From Euryodendron excelsum (lineage: Eukaryota > Streptophyta > Magnoliopsida > Ericales > Pentaphylacaceae): a stretch of 64,000 bases of DNA. Each line of letters begins with the position of its first letter. Position 1 is the first letter of the stretch. The position numbers and the translations under genes were made by a program. Where the stretch lies: NCBI GenBank assembly GCA_033060915.1, contig CM065381.1, forward strand, positions 31,971,336-32,035,335, written 5' to 3'. The notes under the pieces are model-generated. The model saw only the letters and a list, made by a program, of their open reading frames with translations, did not search any database and was not told where the DNA came from. Shown here piece after piece: positions 37,354 to 48,405 of this stretch.

Positions 37354-37361
37354 TATTTATA
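37354..37361 (-). promoter_or_regulatory. LTR promoter TATA box (LTR4)
   Basis: TATAAATA on the minus strand, between the GGCGCC cluster and four AAACCCTA-type motifs (37190-37270). Confidence 0.72.
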
Positions 37362-38330
37362 GAGGGAGGACAAGCCTGGCGCCTGTTGCAGTGGCGCCAG
37401 GGCAAAATTTATACTGGCGCCACTAGGAGTGGCGCCAGGCCATTTTTTGGCTTGGCGCCACTGCTAGTGGCGCCAGCCATTTAGGAAACAATTAAGGTCG
37501 GCAAGCAACGTATCTTTGACTAGATTTGGGCGCCTGTACTAGTGACTACCATGTAAACTTTAGCCTGGCTTCACTAAGAGTGACTCCGGAAAGTCCGGGA
37601 ATGATTTGAAAGAGCCGGGAATGACCCAGGAGGCCAAAAAGGAGCAGGAACACTTAAAATAGTGTCCTGAAGGTATTTGACTTGAAAAGTGAGGATTGGA
37701 TATGTCGGAAAGGTTGACCGAGCCTTTAGAGGCAAAACGGTCAACCGGACCGGAAAACTGCCGGGACAGACTCAAACTGTCCCGGAAGAAGACTTGGGAT
37801 CTAGAAACATTATTTAGAATGTTCCCAAAGGTTGCCGGTTTGATACCCAGAGCCGGCGTGATCAGAAATGGAGACCGGCCCACCAGGGGCAAAACGGTCA
37901 TTTTGTACCGGGTTTGCCGGAACTGACTCGGAATGGTCCGGAAAGGTAAAGGAAGGTCGAGAACACTATAAAAAGTATTCTCGGGACATTACCGGTTTGA
38001 TACCTAGAGCCGGTGTGGTCGAAGAAGGAGACCGGCCCTCCAAGGGCAAAACGGTCATTTTGCACCGGGTTGGCCGGAACTGACTCGGAATGGTCTGGAA
38101 AGGTAAAGGAAGGTTGAGAACACTATAAGAAGTATTCTCGAGACATTTTCGGTTTGATACCCAAAGCCGGTGTGGTTCCCGGGGCGTTCGGATGCCTAGG
38201 GGCAAAATAGTCATCTTGACCGAAAAGTCTCGAAAAAGGTCCTAAGGGTAGTCTGGTCATTTTTTACCGAAGTCAGCTAACAAACATGGGTATTGACCTA
38301 GGTTTTGAGTGTTTCCGCCACTCGGACGGG

Positions 38331-38530
38331 GTTGAGTATTTCCGCTACTCGGACGAGGTTGAATATTTCCGCTACTCGGACGGGGTTGAGTATTTCCGCT
38401 ACTTGGACGGGGTTGAGTATTTCCGCTACTCTAACGGCTCTGTTAGTATTTCCACTACTCTAACGGTTGAGTATTTCCGCTACTCTAACAGTTCTGTGAG
38501 TATTTTCGCTACTCTAACGGTTGAGTATTT
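38331..38530 (-). repeat. 27-bp tandem repeat in LTR4 U3
   Basis: GTTGAGTATTTCCGCTACTC followed by GGACGGG recurs with a 27-bp period (38331, 38358, 38385, 38412), then in degenerate form to about 38640 and again at 38800-38900 (TGTTTCCGCCACTCTGACGG). Because the unit is nine codons, an EYFRYSDGV-repeat frame is open across it; this is not taken as a gene. Confidence 0.9.
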
Positions 38531-39141
38531 CCGCTACTCGGACGGGGTTGATGATTTGGGAGTATTTCCGCTACTCGGATGGCTCTGTAAGTATTTCCAC
38601 TACTCTAACGGTTGTGTGAGTAGTTTTGCTACTCGGACCGTCTCGAGGAATAAACTGTCTCGAGAGAGGGATTGGAAAGGGGTCTTACCGTCTCCGAAGA
38701 GACGTGCCTGGATTGGAACCTTCTCGAGGAATAAACTGTCTCGAGAGAGGGATTGGAAAGGGGTCTTACCGACTCCGAAGAGACGTGCCTGGGTTCTGAA
38801 TGTTTCCGCCACTCTGACGGTTTTGTGAGTGTTTCCGCCACTCTGACGGTTTTATGAGTGTTTCCGCCACTCTGACGGTTTTGTGAGTAGTTTTGCTACT
38901 CGGACCGTCTCGAGGAATAAATTGTCTCAAGAGAGGGATTGGAATTGGAATAAGAAAGGACAATGCCCCTAAGGGCATTTTGGTCATTTTGCCTCTATTT
39001 GGTCCTGACAGGCCCGCGAAGCGATAAAGAGACGGAATTTGGACTAGAGGATTGGTTTCGATTGGAATATGTCCATAATGACTTGAAAACAAGTCTGGAC
39101 GGAGTGTAGACTGCCGAGCGGTCAAAAATGGGGTGCTTACA

Positions 39142-39146
39142 GGTTC
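39142..39146 (+). repeat. Target site duplication of LTR4, right
   Basis: GGTTC directly after GGTGCTTACA. Removing the LTR and one duplication restores the order of PMD sequence seen in E1 and E2 (…GGTTCCAGTCGATC). Confidence 0.93.
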
Positions 39147-40860
39147 CAGTCGATCTAGAGGTAGTCGACGATCTACGGGGCAGGCACCGTCTAGCCATAG
39201 TAGTCGAGGGAGTAGGCCACCTGTTGACCCTTTTCCTCCGGTTGAGCAGGCTTTCGTCGAAGAGATTGGTGCAGAGAAGGAGGTACCAGGTCTGGGCGAC
39301 CAAGTCACTGGCTATGGGAGAGCCTACTCTAGGCACAGGCAGACGGATGCTAACTTGGGAGATTTGCAGGTACCGGATGTTCCACCACTCGGGGATCTTG
39401 CTTATCACCCCAGTGTATATTCCAGACAGCATTTTCCCTCTCCGCGAGTACATACAGCTTTTAGAGGGGTTGTTCATCATGTCTTCCTGACCATGGAGCG
39501 GGCTGCTCCATCATATTATGCCTTCTTGGCTGAGATCAGATTTGGAGCCTTCATGAGATTACAGGCTAACCGCCTGAACCGGCATTTGGTACTAGCGCTG
39601 GTTGAGTGGTGGTTTGGAAAGACCGAGACCTTCCATTTTGTCAACTTCGAGTTAGGACCCATTCCTTTGGATTGGGCGATCATCACAGGGCCTTCCTTCG
39701 TTGGCCATGGATCACTCTACAGTCAGTTAGTAGAGACGAGGCCTGCATTGTACTGGACTTGCCCCCTCCCGAGCCTTCTGCCTTCCCAGTATCTTGGCTC
39801 AGTCAGGACAACCGCACCTTTGCTACTAAGCCATCGCCTACCAGGTCGAATATTATAAGACGGTGACTTGTTTTGTGCATCATCTTTAGCTGCTTCTGCA
39901 ACAACAAGTCTCTTGTGCCCTTTTGTTTGGTGAGTATAGTAGCTGATCTTGGGGCTTTATCGGAGCTAGATTGGGGGTCCTTCTCCTTTGGTTGCTTCCT
40001 TCAATCGATGCGGGTCCAGGCTTCTTTCCGTTGGGGCAGCATGACTAGTTTTTGGCCCTTTGTTGTCTAGTGGAGCTATGAGTACCTGCCTGTTCATCGC
40101 CCTGTAATTGTCGAGGACGACACTTATCCACGTGCTTTGAGGTAGGCTCGTGAACAGGTGGCCCAGCGATCGGAGATTACTGACTTTGTGACGCTACGGG
40201 CAAACCTGGAGTTGATTGAGGCGAGAGATGTGACTTAGCGGCCCTTCATTGGATCAGTTCATTATGAGACTATACGGTACTTGGTCCCATTGTCCCTGTC
40301 GAGGGCTGCTTTTCTCAGTGATGATACTTGGGAGTCCTATCTAGGAGAGCGACACTGGCGGCAGTTTCATGAGGAGTTCCGGTCAGCAGGAGCTCCACCA
40401 GAGTATATGTTTGGGGCCTTGGTGGCGGGAGTGCCTATCCCCTATTAGGAGCGGCAGCCAGGTGCCGAGTTCCTGCTTCCTCCGAATACAGATTATGCTG
40501 CGCACTTTGGGGCTCATTCTGTTGGTGCCTCCACCCGGTTTAAGGTAGTAGTCGGTGTGTACGCTGTGGGCTAGGAGGTGGTTGACTTGTGACGCCAAGC
40601 CGGAGGACATGTGCCCCAGGCTGAGTTTACTGCTGTGAGGGATCAAAGGGATCGATACCAGACAAAGCGAGATCTGTATCAAGCAGAGGTGGCTTCCTTG
40701 ACGACTCAGATAGCTCAGATGGGAGGTGGTGGGGTATGTCGTCTTTTTACCCCTTCTTTTTGCTCTACTGTTGCTTAGTTCTTATTTTATGTGGCTAATT
40801 TCGGTTCTATCTTCTCTGCAGGATGCTGGTGCTTCGAGTAGTTATCGGCCTCCTCCGACC

Positions 40861-41072
40861 TAGTGGCGCCAGTTTCCAAATTCTGGGCAGTTTTGCCCTT
40901 TTTTATGCCAAAACTCGTTTTCGAGGGTCTTTTGGGCCCAATATCCATTTTCGACCCCCGTTGTCGAAGAATTTCCAAAGTCCGCCCCTCCGACTGCCTC
41001 ACGGTCAACATAAGACTCTTACTTTATCGTTTTCTGTCTTTGACAAGCAAAGACAAAAAAAAAAGGGGTAGC
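40861..41072 (+). mobile_element. Fragment of element internal 3' end with polypurine tract
   Basis: It begins abruptly at TAGTGGCGCCAGTTTCCAAATTC (about 40861) in plus orientation, matching 25340-25559 of E2, and ends in a polypurine tract (A-run then GGGGTAGC, about 41055-41072). It abuts the minus-oriented E3 without a target duplication, so the junction is a rearrangement, not a simple insertion. Confidence 0.8.
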
Positions 41073-41289
41073 TATAAGCACCCTATGTTTTACCGCTCGG
41101 CTGTCTACGGTCCATCCAGACTTGTACTCAAGTCAATATGGATGTATTCCAATCGAAATCAACTCTTCTAGTCCTAATCTAGTCTATCCATCGCTTCGCA
41201 GGCCCACCAGGCCCAAATAGAGACAAAGTGACCAAAATGCCCTTGTAGGCGTTGTTCGGTCCGATCTCGTAGGCACGTCTTTCCGAAGA

Positions 41290-41610
41290 CAATAAGTCCC
41301 CTTTTCAAATCCAAATCAGGCACATTTTTCGAAGACGGTAAGTCCCCTTTCCATATTCCAATAGGCGCGTCTTTCCGAACATGGTAAGTCCCCTTTCCAA
41401 TTCCAAATCAGGTACGTCTTTTCGAAAACGGTAAGTCCCCTTTCCATATTCCCACAAGCGCGTCTTTCCGAAGATGGTAAGTCCCCTTTTTCAATTCCAA
41501 CAGGCATATCTTTCCGAAGACGGTAAGACCCCTTAACAATTCCAACAGGCACGTCTTTCCGAAGACGGTAAGACCCCTTTCCAATTCCTTTTCCAATTCC
41601 AATCCCTCTC
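41290..41610 (+). repeat. About 46-bp minisatellite with CGTCTTTCCGAAGACGGTAAG core
   Basis: GTAAG(T/A)CCCC recurs near 41292, 41338, 41384, 41431, 41477, 41523 and 41568 (spacing 45-47 bp). Each unit has the self-complementary CGTCTTTCCGAAGACG before GGTAAGT. Related shorter arrays are at 25750-25830 and, reversed, at 32230-32380. Confidence 0.9.
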
Positions 41611-42924
41611 TCGAGAAAGTTGATTCCTTGAGATGGTAAGTCTACCCTATCCGGCACGTTTTTTAAAGAAAGTCTCTTCAGAACGGTAAGTCCCTTTAAA
41701 CCTGTCGACCGGGACAAGACCCCAAGTCCCCTAGATAGTAAAACGGTCTACCTTTGGTGCCTGCTAGCCTGCCAATGCAGAAATATCCGTTTCGGCAAGC
41801 CTTCTAAGAAAATTGACTTCTCAGGCGCTAAGTCCCTTTAGCAGCTTCTCGAGATTAGGCAATCTCGGGAATTATCGCTAACCGTCAAAGTAGCGAAAGT
41901 ACCCATAAACATCGCAACCGTTAGAGTAGTGGAAATACTCACAAGCAGGTCGATATAGGGAATTGTCAACAAACCCCTATATCATGAGACCGCCATCAAA
42001 GTGGCGGAAACACTCAAAACCCAGGTTAACATCGGTGCCTGCTAGCCCACTTCGGTGAAAAATGACCAAACTGCCCCTAGGGCCATTTTCAGGCACATTT
42101 CTCTAGAACACACCTAAGTCCTCAGAATGGTAAGTCCACCCGTTCCAAGATCATCTTAGAGACAATCCGACATGATTAGGTGCCTTCTAGTCAGTTTCGA
42201 GCCAATTTCGAGACTTTCTGATTAAGATGACCATTTTGCCCCTAGGCATCCGAATCCCCCGGGGACCACACCGGCTCTGGGTATCAAACTGGTAACCTCC
42301 CGAGAATGCTTTTTATAGTATTCCCGACTTTCCCTTATCTTTCCGGATCATTCCGAGTCAGTTCCGGTAAACCCATTGCAAAATTACCGTTTTACCCCTG
42401 ATGGGCCGGTCGCCTTTTCCGACCACACCGGCTTTGGGTATCGAACCGGTAGCCTTTGGAAACATTCTAAATATTGTTTCGAAATCTCGAGTCTTCTTCC
42501 GGGATGTTCTGAGTCTGTCCCGGCAGCTTTTTGGCCCGGTTGACCGTTTTGCCCCTAATGGCCCGGTCAACCTTTCCAACACATTTTGTTATCCTTTTTC
42601 AAAGTCCATTACCTTCGGGACTCTATTCTAAGGGTTCCTACTCTTTTTCGGCCTTCTAGGCCATTCCCGGTCCCTTAAATGCTTCCCGGGTTTCCGGAGT
42701 CACTCCTAGTGAAGCTAGGCTAAAAATTGCATGGTAATTACTAGTACAGGCGCCCAAATCTTCCAAAGATACGTTGCTTGCCGATTTAATGAACTTTCCT
42801 AAGTTGCTAGCATCACTACTAGTGGCACCAAGCCAAAAAAAAATGGCCTAGCGCCACTCTTAGTGGCGCCAAGAAGAAATTTGCCCTAGCGCCACTAGAA
42901 CAGGCGCCAGGTGATTCTGTTCTC

Positions 42925-42932
42925 TATAAATA
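42925..42932 (+). promoter_or_regulatory. LTR promoter TATA box (LTR5)
   Basis: TATAAATACAGAGCC after the GGCGCC cluster and before AAACCCTAGTCTCC. The layout is conserved with E2. Confidence 0.74.
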
Positions 42933-45900
42933 CAGAGCCTCCTCCAGCATGAAAGAGGTCCGCCAACTCAGTCTAAAAACCCTATTATTTGACATACAGA
43001 GCTCGTAGCCTCTCTAAACCCTAGTCTCCGTAGGTTTTCCCAAACCCTAGCCTCCTATACACTCATACACTCTCATATACTCATACTTTGAAGATCGAAG
43101 ACAAATTCTTGAAGATTGAAGTGAAGACCGCAGCGAAGCAAGCAAAGCAAAGCGCGCAAAGCTAAGCAAAATAAAGAAGACACAAGGTAGGCTTCTTATT
43201 TATATTTACGCATCTTCCCCCCTCTCTTCTTTCTCCTAACCCACTTGGGTTTTCTTCTATTTTAATCCCCCATATTCTGCCACCCCTTCTTGCATGCTTG
43301 AAACAAGGGAATTCCCAGACCATGTGTAGGATTAGGCTATTAGAGAGTCACCATGTCGGGGGCTTTCTTTTAGTCTAACCGGAGACCACGTGAGTTCGGC
43401 CCCCTTGATTATATGGTGAAGCCTTTAACCATGTATGTTCACGACCCTCTTTGTATTGTGCATATCATAATCTTGCGTTCTTCTAAAAGTTGTTTTCCAA
43501 TTCGTTTTCAAAACTCGCATTAACATTGTTTTCAAACTTGCATCAAAACCTTCTTTTTCAAAACTTGTTTTCAAAATCACAATCCTAAGGTGATTCTAGC
43601 CTTTCTATGGTTAGGGTTACTTTAGGAAAGTGTTACATTTAAAATGACCAATATGGTCCATATTTTCAAAATCCTTGTTCTTTTCAAAACCACTATCTTA
43701 AAGTGGCTCTAACCTTCTTATGGTTAGAATCGCTTTAGGAAAGTGAGACATTTTTATAAGCTTTCTTAAAACTCTCTTTTCATATCTCTCCCTCTAAAAA
43801 TCTCTTTTCCAACATGCTTTCCATAAACTTTCTCCAATTTCCTTTCCAAAATTGTTTTCAAAAACTCCCTTCAAAAATCTATTTTTCAAAACTTCTTTTT
43901 AAACTCCTTTCTAAAAAGCTCTCTTCAAAATTCTTTTTCTAAAAACACTCCCTAGATTTCCTTCTTAGAAAACTCTCTCCCTAAATCTCTTTCCTAAAAA
44001 CTCTTTCCAACAATTTCTTTCCAAAAATCCCCTTCCGACAACTCCTCGCAAATTCACTTTCTAAAAACTACTCTCTAAAAGCTCCTTCAAAAATCTTCCT
44101 TCTAGAAACTCCTCTCTAGGATTTCCTTTCAAAAATCTCCCTTTAAAAAAAAATCACTTTCCAAAGTCTCCTTCCTTAGAGTCCAAGTCAAACCCTAGAA
44201 CCCACAATTAGGAAACCCTAATTTTCCTTCCCAAAAGCATGATTTCCAATCCCTTATTTTGGCCTCAAAACCTAGGTTTCCAAAACCTCTTGTTTTCTAC
44301 ATCAAAACTATATATATTTCCAAAACCTCTTTTCTACGTCAAAACTATAGTCTTCCCAAAGCTAGGATTTTTTAAAACTTTCCTTTCCAAATCCATGCCA
44401 AATCCAATCTCCTGTTTAGGAAACTAGATCCTATCCTCCGTTTTTTGAAACAAAATCAAAACATCTCTTTTTAGAAACAAAATCCAATCCCTTGTTTTAG
44501 GAAATAAGAATCTCAATCTTTCCAAACCCAAATCTTTCCTAATTCAACTCCTTCCTAACCTAGTACCTTCCTAAACCATAAGTTTCCCCAAACTTTCAAA
44601 TCTTTCCTTAAACATTAAGCTTCCAAATCTTTCCTAATTCAACCATTTTCTAATTTCATCCCTTTCCAAATTTCAACTTTTCAAATTCAAAACTTCAAAT
44701 CTTTCCAAATCTAAAGCTTCCTAAACTCAAAACTTTCTTACTTTCAAAATTTTCTTATTTCAAAACATTTCAAATTCAAAACTTTCCAATTTCAAAACTT
44801 TCTTAAAACGGAAACTTCCCTTATTCAAAATATTTTCAAAATTGAAACTTTCCTAAATTGAATCTTTCCTAAACCAAAACTTTCCAAAAATGAAACTTTC
44901 CTAAAACGGAACTTTCCTAATTCAAACATTTCCTAATTTGAATCTTTCCTAAATCCAATCTTTCCTAATCTTCCAAGTCCAACATTCGAGTCCAATCTTT
45001 CCTAAACCTTGAGTCCTTCCTAAATCCTATCTTCTTAAGTCTAGGTTTCCTAAATCTCAATCTTTCCAAAACAACTCCAAATCCCTCTTCCAATTTCTAT
45101 CTTTCCAAATCAATTTCCTAATCCTTCAATTTCCAATCCTCTATTCTAAATTCAAATCAAATCCAAAGTCTAATTCAGCTTCTTCTTTCACATCAAATCT
45201 TCTATTTTCTATCAGACTCTTGTCCAAACTACGACTGACCTGATTCCTCAAAAAGGATACATAGGCAACCCTCATGGGTGCGGTCACAACCTTTTTTAAA
45301 TCTCAAATTTCACAATCTTTTTCAAGCTTCTATTTCCATAACTCTTTTCAAATCTCTTTTCAATTTCAAATATATCTTTTTCAAATTTCTTTTTTTAAAT
45401 CAAATCAAGTTCTTTTCAAATCTTTTTTTTGCACTTATATGTCATGCATCATTTCTTTTTAAACATTCTTTTTCTAAAGTGGATAGATTGAACATTTGTT
45501 AGTTGAAGACTCTCATAGGTGAACCTAGGGTAAATAGACATGTAGATACCACAAGGGCGGGGTAGGGTGATGGCTTAGTGCATCTTCCTTACACGTAACC
45601 AATCTCCGAACCTAGGATCACTGTTTTCAAAGACCAAAATGGATTTTATTTGCAAAAAAGGGCTTACATATTTTTCAAAGGTTGCCAAACAACCTGTTTT
45701 CCTAAAACTCTCTCTTGAAGACGTACTTTCAAAATCGTTTTCAAAAACCCTAAGTGAAGTTTTCGGATTGTGCTTAATTTTTAGGTGACCTAACTCACCT
45801 TAATCAAGTTAGATGGTGACTACAAATGTTTTCCGAAAGCCCTTTATTCAAATTAATTTTCAATTCAAACCTAGTCGTACTCATTCTTCTAGAAGGGTGA

Positions 45901-46816
45901 GTTTTAACGAGAGAGTACAGTATTTTTTCCGCTTGTGTGTGTATTCCTCGAGTGCGAAAAATCTGAGAGCAACAATCATACACCCATATTTAACCAAAAG
46001 AGGATCTTACGACACTAAACGCACTCGACTCAATAAAAGTTCCCCGGAGCATCTAGCAAACGCTCCGCCAAAATTGCCTTTTCTCCCGATTCCCTGGTTA
46101 TAATGCACCGTCAAATGACTTGAGAAATGCATAAACCAAGGAATTCCCAAAAGCTCATTTATAGGTCTTTCCATCGATACGGCTCGATTGGATAGATCGC
46201 TTCTTGAAGCTCCTCATCGCATGGCTTGAAAACTACTACTTTTGGCAACCCCTGGAGCGTCTCATTGATGCTCCTCTAAGGTTAACTTTTTCTCCAATTC
46301 CCTGATTAAAACGCACCGTCAAACAATTTGAGAAATGCGTAAATTAGGGAATTCCTAAAAGTATTTCTACAGTAATTTCCATCAGTACGGTCCGATCGAA
46401 AAGGTTGCTTCTCGAAAACCCAAATCATGCAACCCAAAAATAGCTACTATATGCACATTTTCCGAGATGATATCTCACACTTCTGAACACCATTTAAACT
46501 TTTTGAAAACATGAAAGTTCATGAGAAACCCTAGGAAAACACCGTGGGTGCAACCTATTCCTCCGAAACTTTCCCGGTTAGCTCAATTATCTAAGCAAAG
46601 TTTAAACGAACACTCCCAATGACAGAGCGTATGCTACATGCGCCGAGATTTTGATCAAATTGACCAAAGTTCGATCAACCGTCAGGATTTAGCCAATACA
46701 ATGGGTGCCATGTGGTATTCTGGCAATGGAACAGTACCGGCGCATATGCTACATGCGCCAGGAAAAATTTTGGCCAGGTGCATATAGCTCATGCGCCTGG
46801 CTTCTCCTAGATTGCC

Positions 46817-46824
46817 TATAAATA
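46817..46824 (+). promoter_or_regulatory. TATA box of the diverged LTR6
   Basis: TATAAATA follows the GCATATG-type palindromes, at the position corresponding to the main family's TATA box. Confidence 0.65.
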
Positions 46825-48224
46825 CTAGCCTCTAGAATCGAAAATTGATGTGAACCTCTGCTGAAACTGCTCCAGAACCTCAAATTTTTATATACATCCC
46901 ACTCCTCTAACACTTAGGCTACATTTCACCTCCCCCTAACCCATACACTTCACCTACATAGCCCTACACACCATAGAACTCCACCTTCCAGCCCCCCAAG
47001 CACACTTAAAGGCCTCTTAGCTCAAGTCCAAGCATCCATAGAAGTTTACAAGTGTATTGAAGGTAAAAAGTGGTATTCCTTTTACATTTTTGTCTTCCCC
47101 CACTCCTCTCTTCTCCCTCTTAGCCTACTTAGGCTATTCTTTATTTTAATCCCCATCTTCCACTCCTATTTCTTACATGCTTGAAGCAAGAGGGCTCTTA
47201 GTTCATGCCTAGAGGAAAGCTAGTGGGAGCCACCGTGTAGGGGGATCTCTCACTAGCCTACTTTAAGATGGTGTGGCCTAGGAGCTCCTTGATTATGTGG
47301 TATAGCCTAAAGCCTTGTATGTATTCATGACCCCCTTTGCATATTGCTATCTTGTTCATGACATGTGTGCTTGGCTTTATTTTCATGTTTATGACCATGT
47401 TTTGCAAAATCTACACTATTCTAATTTTCATGCCATTTTCAAGTTTAATATTCCCTTCAAAATGGTCCTAAGAGTTGATCCCTTGAAGTTTAGAATGAGA
47501 TTCTAGGAAATCATGCCTTAGAAAACCCCCCATTAACCCCTAACTCACATTTTTGCATCTTTGCATACTAGCTTGCACAAAAATGGTTTTTAAACTCTCT
47601 AATTCCTAAGGGTTCTATTCTCTCAAGTTTAGTGGTTGGAATGGCCTCATGGAGCCCTCTCTTAAGTGGTTTCCCTTTTACATTGGCAATAAGAGCCCTA
47701 AATTATTAAAATAGTTCCATTCTCTTTTTATTCTTACACAAAAGTGATTTTCAAACTCTTTGATTTCTAAGATTTCTATTCTCTCAAGTTTAGTGGTTGG
47801 AATGGCCCCATGGAACCCTCTCTTGAGTGGTCTCTCATTACATTTGCTATAGGAACCCTAATTTGTTGGAACGGTTTCCTTTAAAAAATTATTTTCAAAA
47901 TCTTTTCTCAAAAATATTTTTCAAAGATTTATTCTCTCCATCTTTACATTAAAAATGGTTTTCCAAAAATTATTATCATTGTGTCGATTTTTGAAATCCC
48001 TAGTCTTGTCAAGATAAAGGTTATAATGGTCCTAAGAAAACTTTCTTCAGAATGGTTTTCAAACACCAACCATATAAACCATATCATTGGGTAGAGTCAA
48101 ATTTTCATGGAAATGATTTTCAAAAGGGTTGTTCACCAAAGTCCTTTGCATAACATGATTTGTTTTTCAAAATTCTTTCCAAAAATGTATAAAACCACCT
48201 TTCAGAACCATCTTCCAATCCAAT

Positions 48225-48405
48225 CCTAGGTTAACTTGACCCTAGTTATCTAATCATAGGTTAACTTGACCCTAGTTGCTCAACCCTATATTAACCTAAC
48301 CTGAATTAGTTAAACCTAGGTCACCTTAACCCTAAGTTAACCTAAGAAAATTTAGTAAACCTGAGGTCACCCCTAACCTTAGGCCAACCCAACCTAGGAT
48401 AGTAT
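48225..48405 (+). repeat. Degenerate repeat of AGGTTAACTTGACCCTAGT
   Basis: GGTTAACTTGACCCTAGTT and close variants recur about every 27-35 bp within LTR6. The CCTAA-like strings recall telomere repeats, but the unit is longer and irregular. Confidence 0.65.

Larger units (their letters stand above)
33939..39141 (-). mobile_element. Complete 5203-bp solo LTR of the giant-LTR family (LTR4)
   Basis: The ends are TGTCGCGCCC (33939) and GGTGCTTACA (39141), with no primer site, polypurine tract or internal sequence. It is flanked by perfect GGTTC duplications (33934-33938 and 39142-39146). It lies in the coding exon of the E3 PMD gene, which continues on both sides. In reverse order it holds the conserved motif (34696-34752), a G-poor tract (34450-36450 on the complementary strand), TATA (37354-37361), the GGCGCC cluster (37378-37480), four 155-bp units (37720-38215), a 27-bp repeat (38331-38530) and a short 81-bp-type block (38640-38795). 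It gives the exact length and termini of the LTR. Confidence 0.95.
33859..40860 (+). pseudogene. PMD gene, copy in E3, split by a solo LTR
   Basis: Exon 2 begins at 33858 but the start codon is changed to GTG (33859-33861, followed by GCAAACACG where the other copies have GCAGACACG). Coding sequence to 33938 is interrupted by a complete 5.2-kb solo LTR and resumes at 39147 (…SRSRGSRRSTGQAPSS). The PMD core follows (FGAFMRLQANRLNRHLVLAL, PLDWAIITGPSFVG), with a one-base loss near 39708 that shifts the frame, then ELDWGSFSFGCFLQSM, WSYEYLPVHRP and a glutamine-rich end. Stops replacing W or Q lie at 40069, 40145, 40236, 40446 and 40573. The 88-bp intron is 40734-40821 (GG|GTATGT, GCAG|GATGC). 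The last exon is cut after about 38 nt by the junction near 40860. The gene lies antisense to E3, as in E1 and E2. Confidence 0.85.
41073..45974 (+). mobile_element. 3' LTR of a giant-LTR element, full length (LTR5)
   Basis: The start TATAAGCACCC (a one-base change from TGTAAGCACCC) follows a polypurine tract, and the end GAGAGCAACA (diverged from GGCGCGACA) is at 45974, giving 4902 bp. Blocks include a 46-bp minisatellite (41290-41600), 155-bp repeats (42230-42560), GGCGCC cluster (42785-42910), TATA (42925-42932), G-poor tract (43750-45200) and conserved motif (45205-45270). Its terminal changes suggest greater age. To the right lies a different LTR type, with ATCAT (45975-45979) as the possible target duplication. 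Confidence 0.9.

Noticed and set aside
38331..38530. CRISPR-like spacing of a 27-bp repeat
   Set aside because: There are no unique spacers between repeats; the units are directly adjacent and lie in a plant LTR.
38286..38828. 180-codon plus-strand frame with EYFRYSDG repeats
   Set aside because: It is the 27-bp U3 tandem repeat of a reversed LTR read as protein. Other LTR copies do not keep the frame.
33939..39141. DNA transposon (MULE-like) with TGTCGCG ends
   Set aside because: The ends are not terminal inverted repeats (TGTCGCGCCC against GGTGCTTACA), the duplication is 5 bp, and elsewhere the same unit borders a primer site and a polypurine tract, so it is an LTR.
48225..48405. Interstitial telomere tract
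   Set aside because: The unit (AGGTTAACTTGACCCTAGT-like, about 27-35 bp) is not the TTTAGGG telomere repeat and is irregular.
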